9,966 nt of DNA from 2-01-FULL-49-22 sp036507655. Its GTDB lineage: Bacteria; Patescibacteriota; Saccharimonadia; Saccharimonadales; UBA10212. Below are positions 5,667 to 9,966 of this stretch, in pieces. Position 1 is the first letter of the stretch. The number at the start of each line of letters is the position of its first letter. The translations under genes were made by a program, and so were the position numbers. A model generated the notes under the pieces. The model was not told where the DNA came from, did no database searches, and worked only from the letters and a program-made list of their open reading frames with translations. The stretch lies in assembly GCA_036507655.1 (NCBI GenBank), contig DATCIS010000021.1:1-9966 (forward strand). The letters run 5' to 3'.

Positions 5667-6511
5667 GACTGACAGCCAGCAATAAGTCGGCTTTGGCGCT
5701 CAAAATCGCCAAGAAATACAATGGAGAGATAATCGCCGCTGATTCCCGGACCATTTATAAAGGCATGGATATCGGGACAGCTAAACCTACCAGCAATGAC
5801 CAGCAAAAAGTGCCCCATTGGGGATTGGATTTGGTTGAGCCGGGGCAGAGGTACAGCGCCTTTGAGTTTAAAGAATACGCTCAGGCTAAGATTAAAGAAA
5901 TACAAAACAGAGGTAAATTGCCGATTTTGGTAGGTGGAACTGGCCTGTATGTAGATGTTGTACTGTTTGATTTTGGCTTCCGGACGCCACCTGATCCAAA
6001 GTTGCGGGCAGAGTTAGAGAAGCTAAGCGTGGAAGAACTACAGGGAATCATCCATGAGCAGGGCTTGCCTATGGCCAAAAACGCCCAAAACCCACGCCAT
6101 TTGATACGAATTATCGAAACCGGCGGCCAAATTCACCACCGAAAAACTCGACTTAAGCCGGGTGTACTGCTGATTGGATTAATGCCACCTGATGAGATTC
6201 TCAAAGCCAGTATCGCTAAGCGGGCCGAGTCGATGGCCAGTCAAGGCCTTATAGAGGAGACAAGCAAGCTGATACAGGCTTACGGCCAAAAAATCCTAGC
6301 TGGGACGGCCGGAATCGCTTACAAAGCAGCAATTAAGCTTATCCGGGGCGAGATTAATGACGACCAAGCAGTAAAGCTAATGAAGCGATCCGAATGGCAG
6401 TACGCCCGGCGCCAAAAAACTTACTTCAAACGCAACCCCCATATACATTGGTTTGCTGATCCTAATACCGCTTCTGAATACATATCACGCATGCTGAAAG
6501 TCCAGCCGTAG
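5624..6511 (+). CDS. miaA: tRNA dimethylallyltransferase (MiaA)
   Basis: The enzyme transfers a dimethylallyl group to N6 of A37 in tRNAs reading codons that start with U. The 295-residue product is normal in length. Landmarks are the P-loop at 15-22, DSRTIYKGMDIGTAKP (40-55), VPHWGLDLVEP, ILVGGTGLYVD (101-111), and a C-terminal RRQKTYFKRN. The P-loop reads GLTASNKS where the family has GPTASGKS/T, so both the proline and the glycine before lysine are changed. The GTG start at 5624 is chosen because AAGGAG at 5613-5618 lies five bases before it, one of few clear Shine-Dalgarno sites here. The start is inside the preceding gene, implying coupled translation. Confidence 0.93.
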   Translation: MATAAPRPELIAIVGLTASNKSALALKIAKKYNGEIIAADSRTIYKGMDIGTAKPTSNDQQKVPHWGLDLVEPGQRYSAFEFKEYAQAKIKEIQNRGKLPILVGGTGLYVDVVLFDFGFRTPPDPKLRAELEKLSVEELQGIIHEQGLPMAKNAQNPRHLIRIIETGGQIHHRKTRLKPGVLLIGLMPPDEILKASIAKRAESMASQGLIEETSKLIQAYGQKILAGTAGIAYKAAIKLIRGEINDDQAVKLMKRSEWQYARRQKTYFKRNPHIHWFADPNTASEYISRMLKVQP

Positions 6512-6535
6512 TTTGTCTTTACAAACTACGGCTGG
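6502..6535. terminator. 15-bp perfect hairpin at the end of the thrS operon
   Basis: CCAGCCGTAGTTTGT (6502-6516) is perfectly complementary to 6521-6535 around a CTTT loop. It includes the miaA stop codon. There is no T run after it on either strand, so it may be a weak or factor-assisted terminator, or a 3' stabilising structure. Confidence 0.6.
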
Positions 6536-6549
6536 GTGAACAATTTGAT

Positions 6550-6577
6550 TTGAGCTCCGGGTAGCTTCTGCTACAAT
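6550..6577 (+). promoter_or_regulatory. Promoter of the regulator/metallo-beta-lactamase-like pair
   Basis: TTGAGC (6550-6555), a 16-base spacer and TACAAT (6572-6577) fit a sigma-70-like promoter. The predicted start is near 6584, giving a short leader that carries an AGAGGT ribosome-binding site. Confidence 0.5.
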
Positions 6578-6596
6578 TAGTAACAGAGGTGAGGTG

Positions 6597-7220
6597 ATGA
6601 TTGAGCAATTGTTTGGCTCCAAAACCAGGATTAAGCTGCTGAAGCTGTTTTATAGCAATCCAAATCGTTCATTTTATGTGCGCGAAATTACCCGTAAAAT
6701 CGACGAGCAGATTAACTCGGTTCGCCGCGAGCTGGCTAACTTACTAAGCGTTGGCATTATCAAATCGGACGCCAACAATAACCGGCTTTATTACGAAGTC
6801 AACCAGGCTTACGAATTCTATGCGCCATTGGCGATGATTTTCGGCGGTGTAACGGCCGCCAAAACTCCTAAAAAGTCTACCAAGGCCGTACCAGCCAAAC
6901 TCAAGGCTGATGTGGCACCAGAACACCCCATGGCCAAAGCCGTGCGCGGCGTGGGTAAAGTCGACTTGGCAATCCTAACAGGCCAATTTACCAGAGATGA
7001 CAGGGCCGGGGTTGATGTAATAATAGTTGGCGATATCAATCCATCCAAAGCCGACAAATTCATCGCTGAGCTGGAGAAGTCGGAGAATAAGGAGTTGAGC
7101 TACACCACAATGCCACTTTCTACCTACGAATACCGGATGCAAATCAAGGACCGTTTTATAAGTGATGTTCTGGCGGCTAAGAAGCAGGTCATAGTTAACA
7201 CCCAGGACTTGCCAGTATAA
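6597..7220 (+). CDS. Winged-helix regulator with degenerate nucleotidyltransferase-like domain
   Basis: The product is 207 residues. Residues 1-75 form a winged helix (EQLFGSKTRIKLLKLFYSNP, then a recognition helix around INSVRRELANLLSVG and a wing NNNRLYYEVN). A Lys/Ala/Pro-rich linker follows (about 87-115). The C-terminal part has the outline of the minimal nucleotidyltransferase fold, with VDLAILTGQF followed by VDVIIVGD. The canonical GS...DxD active site is only partly kept, so it may sense a ligand rather than catalyse; this is inference. I chose the ATG at 6597, six bases after AGAGGT (6585-6590), over the GTG at 6594. The next gene starts one base after its stop, so the two are surely co-transcribed and probably work together. 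Target genes are unknown. Confidence 0.7.
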   Translation: MIEQLFGSKTRIKLLKLFYSNPNRSFYVREITRKIDEQINSVRRELANLLSVGIIKSDANNNRLYYEVNQAYEFYAPLAMIFGGVTAAKTPKKSTKAVPAKLKADVAPEHPMAKAVRGVGKVDLAILTGQFTRDDRAGVDVIIVGDINPSKADKFIAELEKSENKELSYTTMPLSTYEYRMQIKDRFISDVLAAKKQVIVNTQDLPV

Positions 7221-7221
7221 G

Positions 7222-7854
7222 ATGGAACTACAGTATTTCGGTGCCAATTGTCTGCGGATTTCGACCAAGAAGGCCCAAATTGTTATAGACGATAATCTCG
7301 ACAAGCTTGGATTGAAGTCGGTTACCAAGCCGACCGATATCAGTTTGCATACCCAAGCCGGCATTCCCTCAAAAACAGCTCAATTTACGGCTGATATGCC
7401 CGGTGAGTATGAAATCTCAGGCATAGTCATACATGGTATTGCCACCCGGGCTCATATTAATGGCGAAACTAAGAAAAATGCCGTTGTATATATCATAGCC
7501 GCCGACGACATGAGAATCGCTGTTTTGGGGCATATCTATCCCGATCTGAGTGAAGACCAACTAGAAGCCGTCGGTCACGTCGACATCGCCATTGTTCCTG
7601 TGGGTAATAATGGTTACACGATGGATGGCGTAGGTGCGCTACAGGTTATTAAGAAAATCGAGCCAAAAGTGGTCATCCCGACCCATTACGCCGATAAATC
7701 AATCAAATATGAGGTTCAGCAGGTTGAGCTAACTGAAGCGCTCAAGAATTTAGGCATGGAGCCGGCCGAAACCCTCGACAAATACAAGCCCAACCGCGCC
7801 GAGTGGACCGACACCGCCAAGCTTATTGTCCTAAAAAGACAGCAAGATAGTTAA
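7222..7854 (+). CDS. Metallo-beta-lactamase-fold protein, UlaG-like, with degraded metal site
   Basis: The 210-residue protein follows the UlaG-like outline: MELQYFGANCLRI at the N-terminus, GEYEISG (61-67), AVLGH (100-103), LSEDQLEAVGHVDIAIVPVG (109-128) and PKVVIPTHY (148-156). The HxHxDH metal motif is missing: the expected place reads TDISLHTQAG (38-47). H103 and H155 remain, as does D121 in the VDIAIVPVG strand. It may therefore bind one metal, a nucleotide or nothing, rather than act as a lactonase or nuclease. It begins one base after the regulator gene and has no clear ribosome-binding site of its own, suggesting translational coupling. A role as partner or ligand-sensor for the regulator is plausible but not shown. 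Confidence 0.75.
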   Translation: MELQYFGANCLRISTKKAQIVIDDNLDKLGLKSVTKPTDISLHTQAGIPSKTAQFTADMPGEYEISGIVIHGIATRAHINGETKKNAVVYIIAADDMRIAVLGHIYPDLSEDQLEAVGHVDIAIVPVGNNGYTMDGVGALQVIKKIEPKVVIPTHYADKSIKYEVQQVELTEALKNLGMEPAETLDKYKPNRAEWTDTAKLIVLKRQQDS

Positions 7855-7860
7855 TAATTC

Positions 7861-7915
7861 TTAGTTCGTAGTGATTAGAATTCTATTAACTATGAACTGT
7901 GAACTATGAACTAAT
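7861..7915. repeat. Heptamer array with inverted copy at the rpmB 3' end
   Basis: Four 7-base units lie in tandem at 7888-7915: AACTATG, AACTGTG, AACTATG, AACTAAT. An inverted near-copy (TTAGTTCGTAGT, 7861-7872) faces 7903-7914 with one mismatch. The array runs into rpmB: its third unit contains the stop codon and the fourth encodes the last residues. Confidence 0.6.
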
Positions 7916-8098
7916 CAGGCCTTTTTTCTTGAGAGAACGAAGGGCAGAGGTACTGATTTTGACTTTGACCTTTTTGCCGTCCACGGTTAAGGTCTTGACC
8001 TGCAAATTGGGCTTCCAGACCTTTTTGGTGTGGCGCTGAGAAAAGCTAACATTGTGGCCGTACTGCTTACCCTTTTTATCAAAATCGAGTCTCTTCAT
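7904..8098 (-). CDS. rpmB: Large-subunit ribosomal protein bL28
   Basis: The product is 64 residues and matches bL28 in order: GKQYGHNVSFSQRHTKK (the family's G-x-x-G-N-x-VSHxxxxTKR), then VWKPNLQ, then a basic strand GKKVKVKISTSALRSLKK. No zinc-binding cysteines are present, so this is the zinc-free form. I chose the ATG at 8098; a TTG two codons upstream is possible but less likely. The final Ile-Ser-Ser and stop are encoded by the heptamer repeat, so the C-terminus may have been reshaped by it. The promoter is immediately upstream, predicting a leader of about five bases and no Shine-Dalgarno site. Confidence 0.93.
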   Translation of the reverse strand: MKRLDFDKKGKQYGHNVSFSQRHTKKVWKPNLQVKTLTVDGKKVKVKISTSALRSLKKKGLISS

Positions 8099-8110
8099 AG
8101 TCAAGGAGTA

Positions 8111-8139
8111 ATTCTACAGGCTATAACAGATAAAAGCAA
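8111..8139 (-). promoter_or_regulatory. rpmB promoter
   Basis: On the minus strand TTGCTT (8134-8139), a 17-base spacer and TAGAAT (8111-8116) form a well-spaced promoter ending twelve bases before the rpmB ATG. Confidence 0.6.
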
Positions 8140-8144
8140 TATAC

Positions 8145-8178
8145 TCACAAAAGTGTCCCAGCTGGGACACTTTTGTGA
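8145..8178. repeat. 34-bp perfect palindrome between divergent rpmB and M50 genes
   Basis: The arm TCACAAAAGTGTCCCAG is followed immediately by its exact reverse complement. It can form a terminator-like hairpin in either direction (AAAAGTGTCCC/GGGACACTTTT), but it lies between two divergent start codons, upstream of the rpmB -35 box, where no gene ends. An operator for a dimeric regulator, or insulation of two promoters, are the alternatives. Confidence 0.75.
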
Positions 8179-8199
8179 TTTGAGTGTCTAGATGACTAG

Positions 8200-8227
8200 A
8201 ACCTAAAACCTAAAACCTGTAACCTAT
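8200..8227 (+). repeat. Second heptamer array, upstream of the M50 gene
   Basis: Four 7-base units lie in tandem: AACCTAA, AACCTAA, AACCTGT, AACCTAT. The last unit contains the first two bases of the protease ATG. No ribosome-binding site is recognisable in it. Confidence 0.55.
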
Positions 8228-8882
8228 GTTTATGAGTGATACGATGCTGGCCCTGGTTATAGCGCTACCGGTGTTGTTTATTTCTATGTCACTGCACGAG
8301 ATGATGCACGCCTATGCCGCCGACAAGCTGGGTGACCCGACCGCTCGGCTAATGGGCCGCATATCTGTTAATCCGATACGCCATATCGACCCGATTCTGA
8401 CTATTGCACTTCCGCTCTTGCTTATCCTGAGCGGCGCTCCAATTGTCTTTGGCGCCGCCAAACCGGTGCAGGTGAATTTTAACCGCTTGAGGCATCAGGA
8501 ATTTGGCGGCGCCATCGTGGGCATGATAGGCCCACTGACTAATCTGTTAATTGCCATTGTGGCGGCATTGATTTTCAACCTCCTCACGCCCGATTCTGAG
8601 TTGTTTTATAAAATTTTAGGCTTCACTATCCTTATTAACGTCGGGTTCTTTGTGTTTAACAGTATCCCATGGCCGCCGCTTGACGGCTCACGGCTACTTT
8701 ATGCCTTTGCCCCAAAGCCGCTGCAAGAGATTATGGAATCCATTGAGAGGTTTGGCATAGCCGGACTAGTTATCTTTATCTTCCTGTTTTACTCTTTAAT
8801 CCAGCCACTGTCGCGCGTTATGATTGGGCTAATAAATCTTTTAGCTCCCGGGCTTGACCTAAACATCCTCATCCCCGGTTAA
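8226..8882 (+). CDS. Site-2-type intramembrane metalloprotease (peptidase M50)
   Basis: The 218-residue membrane protein carries the zinc motif HEMMH (24-28) at the end of the first transmembrane helix, followed by AYAADKLGDPTARLMGR. The second active-site motif is NSIPWPPLDGSR (145-156), with D153 as third zinc ligand. There are about five to six hydrophobic segments, and VNPIRHIDPI follows the first motif as in the short bacterial M50 subfamily (SpoIVFB/YwhC-like, no PDZ domain). It cleaves membrane-embedded substrates, releasing for example anti-sigma factors or clearing signal peptides; the substrate here is unknown. ATG codons at 8226, 8232 and 8244 are all possible; none has a good ribosome-binding site. 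No function-related neighbour is seen. Confidence 0.9.
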   Translation: MFMSDTMLALVIALPVLFISMSLHEMMHAYAADKLGDPTARLMGRISVNPIRHIDPILTIALPLLLILSGAPIVFGAAKPVQVNFNRLRHQEFGGAIVGMIGPLTNLLIAIVAALIFNLLTPDSELFYKILGFTILINVGFFVFNSIPWPPLDGSRLLYAFAPKPLQEIMESIERFGIAGLVIFIFLFYSLIQPLSRVMIGLINLLAPGLDLNILIPG

Positions 8883-8907
8883 ACGGTCCCAAGTAAATTT
8901 GTCTAGT

Positions 8908-9071
8908 CCAGACTCTGCACATTTGGGTGAAACGCAAGGCGCTATCGAGCAGCGCCCGCAGGTGTATTTAAATACATTGAGGACGCAGCGCAGATAAGCA
9001 ACGCCGCGCGATTCGCCAAAAGCAACGGCGGCGCAGCCAGCTTGGCTGGCTGGGGCGGCGTGCAAGTCTGG
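8908..9071. repeat. GC-rich intergenic element with terminal inverted repeats
   Basis: The ends CCAGACTCTGCAC (8908-8920) and GTGCAAGTCTGG (9060-9071) are inverted repeats apart from a one-base indel. Inside lie a GGCGCT/AGCGCC hairpin (8938-8956), the 14-bp palindrome TGTATTTAAATACA (8963-8976), and an 8-bp CAGCCAGC/GCTGGCTG hairpin (9034-9052). The composition is clearly richer in GC than the flanks. There is no convincing gene in it. It looks like a miniature mobile or repetitive intergenic element; copy number cannot be judged from one window. Confidence 0.5.
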
Positions 9072-9072
9072 G

Positions 9073-9081
9073 TGGTATAAT
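9073..9081 (+). promoter_or_regulatory. Extended -10 promoter of the 9088 small RNA
   Basis: TG-G-TATAAT is a perfect extended -10 box. Seven bases downstream lies the G at 9088 that begins the closing stem of the predicted RNA. No -35 hexamer is obvious. Confidence 0.6.
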
Positions 9082-9087
9082 GGAAGT

Positions 9088-9251
9088 GGTCGGTAACGGC
9101 ACAATATATTTTCTGAACATTAAAACATCTTAGGGAGTCTTATATGCGGATCGGTCCTCGGACCGGGCGTGCGGACACCCACTTTGCATTAGCAGAGTGA
9201 ATTGAGTGCTTCACCGACCGACAAAAAGCCCGACTTCAAATCGGGCTTTTT
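9088..9251 (+). ncRNA. Structured small RNA of unknown class
   Basis: The predicted transcript begins at GGTCGGT (9088-9094), which pairs perfectly with ACCGACC (9213-9219). Inside this, GCAC pairs with GTGC. Two hairpins follow: CGGTC-CTCG-GACCG (about 9151-9164) and CACTTTGC-ATTA-GCAGAGTG (about 9180-9199). An unpaired A/T-rich stretch lies on the 5' side, and a strong terminator closes the unit. The agreement between promoter start and stem start supports a real RNA gene of about 130 nt plus terminator. I cannot assign it to 6S, SRP, tmRNA or RNase P by their known conserved motifs. An alternative is a tiny coding mRNA: AGGGAG (9132-9137) precedes ATG at 9144, giving an 18-residue frame to TGA at 9200. 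Confidence 0.55.
9223..9251 (+). terminator. Rho-independent terminator
   Basis: AAAAAGCCCGA (9223-9233) pairs with TCGGGCTTTTT (9241-9251) around a 7-base loop. The A/T symmetry makes it able to act in both directions. It separates the small RNA from tRNA-Pro. Confidence 0.88.
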
Positions 9252-9284
9252 GCGTGCTGATAACCTCTGCTAAAGTAATAGGGT

Positions 9285-9362
9285 CGGGGCGTAGCTTAGT
9301 CCGGCTAAAGCGTACGGCTGGGGGCCGTGAGATCGCCGGTTCAAATCCGGCCGTCCCGACCA
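9285..9362 (+). tRNA. tRNA-Pro (anticodon GGG)
   Basis: The acceptor strands CGGGGCG and CGTCCCG pair with one G-U, and the C1-G72 pair is typical of bacterial tRNA-Pro. The D stem is GCTT/AAGC. The anticodon stem TACGG/CCGTG encloses loop CTGGGGG, giving GGG. The T arm is GCCGG-TTCAAAT-CCGGC. Discriminator A and the CCA end are encoded. Confidence 0.94.
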
Positions 9363-9496
9363 GATTTGAACCTCACCGACAATGGATAGTCAAAACTTGG
9401 TGAGACCAAGTAAACTATCTAGACAATAAAGTTAAACAAGCGTGAACTCAGAGCGCCACTGGCGCTCTTCGGGTTCAAATCCTCTCGCCCCGACCA
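9363..9496 (+). pseudogene. tRNA 3'-end remnant with structured spacer
   Basis: Bases 9472-9496 repeat the 3' end of the preceding tRNA-Pro: GGTTCAAATCC, seven changed bases, then CCGACCA. The acceptor part CGCCCCG would pair perfectly with the CGGGGCG 5' strand of tRNA-Pro, but its own T stem (TCGGG/CCTCT) is broken and no matching 5' half exists. The interval contains a nested hairpin (GATAGT, ACTTGG/CCAAGT, ACTATC; about 9384-9420) and AGAGCGCC/GGCGCTCT (about 9450-9468). It is also closed by a 10-bp inverted repeat, GATTTGAACC (9363-9372) with GGTTCAAATC (9472-9481). This could be a decayed tandem tRNA or an old integration scar. Confidence 0.5.
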
Positions 9497-9500
9497 CATC

Positions 9501-9509
9501 TGTTATTAT
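9501..9509 (+). promoter_or_regulatory. Extended -10 promoter of the ASCH-RNase H gene
   Basis: TG-T-TATTAT is followed by six bases and then the GTG start codon at 9516, the same geometry as for tgt, predicting a leaderless mRNA. Confidence 0.45.
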
Positions 9510-9515
9510 TGACTG

Positions 9516-9966
9516 GTGAAAACGCTGAAGTTTGACCACGACCTAGCCCAGCTGATATTAGAAGGTAAGAAGAACTCAACGTGGCGGTTGTATGATGATA
9601 AAAACCTATCGGTTGATGACGAAATAAGAATCGTAGACAAGGTAAAGACGGATATGTCGGATACCTGGCAGGTTATCGGGCATGCCAAGGTCAATGAGGT
9701 GGTTGAAAAAAGGCTAGGGGACGTTACAACCGAAGATATGAAGGGGCATGAGCTATTTAATTCTGATGAAGAAATGCTGGCAAAGTACCGCAGTTATTAC
9801 GGCGAGCGAGTAACCCTAGATACGCCAGTCAAAATAATTTATTTCGATTTCACTCCAGTAACAGGCGAAATTCCGACTGGTGCGATGCTGCTAGAGGAAG
9901 CTAAACTTTATACCGATGGCGGTTCACGGGGAAACCCGGGAGAGTCAGCCTGTGCTTATGCCATCT
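9516..9966 (+). CDS. ASCH domain fused to RNase HI (3' partial)
   Basis: The frame opens at GTG 9516 and is still open at the window end (150 codons seen). Residues 1 to about 112 look like an ASCH domain: LKFDHDLAQLILEGKKNSTW, a NLSVDDEIRIV strand, an AKVNEVVEKRLGDVT strand-helix, and a closing VKIIYFDF strand. ASCH folds resemble PUA domains and are thought to bind RNA or modified nucleotides. From about residue 129 the sequence AKLYTDGGSRGNPGESACAY is the unmistakable start of RNase HI, with the first catalytic aspartate at D134; the remaining catalytic residues lie beyond the window. The whole protein probably binds RNA and cleaves the RNA strand of RNA-DNA hybrids. No Shine-Dalgarno site; the start is set by the adjacent -10 box and the first ASCH strand. 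Confidence 0.85.
   Translation, partial: MKTLKFDHDLAQLILEGKKNSTWRLYDDKNLSVDDEIRIVDKVKTDMSDTWQVIGHAKVNEVVEKRLGDVTTEDMKGHELFNSDEEMLAKYRSYYGERVTLDTPVKIIYFDFTPVTGEIPTGAMLLEEAKLYTDGGSRGNPGESACAYAI

Noticed and set aside
7888..8227. CRISPR array
   Set aside because: The repeats are 7 bases long without spacers and there are no cas genes.
8859..9104. Minus-strand 81-codon frame with several cysteines across the GC-rich element
   Set aside because: It covers an inverted-repeat element and the protease 3' end, has no promoter or ribosome-binding site, and its cysteines are not in a metal-binding pattern I recognise.
9088..9251. 6S RNA or SRP RNA assignment for the structured RNA
   Set aside because: The closing-stem form is vaguely 6S-like, but no conserved sequence supports it, and the SRP domain IV consensus is absent.
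9285..9496. Interpretation as an intron-containing tRNA-Pro
   Set aside because: The tRNA at 9285-9362 is complete with a good T arm and CCA; the distal T stem is mismatched, so the distal copy is a remnant rather than an exon.

Overview
The window looks like a chromosomal segment of a small-genome bacterium of the Candidate Phyla Radiation (Patescibacteria). Saccharibacteria-like is my best guess. The reasons are compact housekeeping genes, shortened enzymes (a 411-residue ThrRS without its N-terminal domains), a winged-helix/nucleotidyltransferase-like regulator paired with a degenerate metallo-beta-lactamase-fold protein, short GIY-YIG proteins, and several start codons with no Shine-Dalgarno site lying right behind an extended -10 box. 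The lineage is an inference; no rRNA is present to fix it.

Layout. 1-1674: 3' part of a membrane GT2 glycosyltransferase, overlapping tail-to-tail with an NrdR-type repressor on the minus strand (to 1996), whose start codon lies in a perfect 20-bp palindrome with a NrdR-box core. 2040-2341: a GIY-YIG nuclease-like gene bracketed by 19-bp inverted repeats. 2371-2632: a minus-strand reading frame broken by one stop codon and followed by a minus-strand terminator. 2669-3718: tgt. 3725-3801: tRNA-Val(GAC), minus. 3854-4026: a promoter, structured leader and terminator ahead of thrS. 4078-6511: thrS, an alkyltransferase-like gene and miaA, tightly packed as an operon. 6597-7854: regulator plus metallo-beta-lactamase-like pair. 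7904-8098: rpmB (minus), bounded on each side by four-unit heptamer repeats, with a 34-bp perfect palindrome between it and the divergent M50 protease gene (8226-8882). 8908-9071: a GC-rich element with terminal inverted repeats. 9088-9251: a likely structured small RNA with its own promoter and terminator. 9285-9362: tRNA-Pro(GGG), followed by a broken second tRNA 3' end. 9516-9966: an ASCH-RNase HI fusion running off the window.

Functionally the segment is dominated by translation and tRNA biology: ThrRS, MiaA (i6A37), TGT (queuosine), two tRNAs and ribosomal protein bL28. It also carries nucleic-acid surveillance genes (alkyltransferase-like protein, RNase H fusion, GIY-YIG) and control of ribonucleotide reductase (NrdR). 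Nothing is a clear large mobile island. The most interesting signals are non-coding: the NrdR operator, the thrS leader, the RNA at 9088-9251, the repeat-bracketed nuclease gene, and the recurring leaderless promoter geometry.
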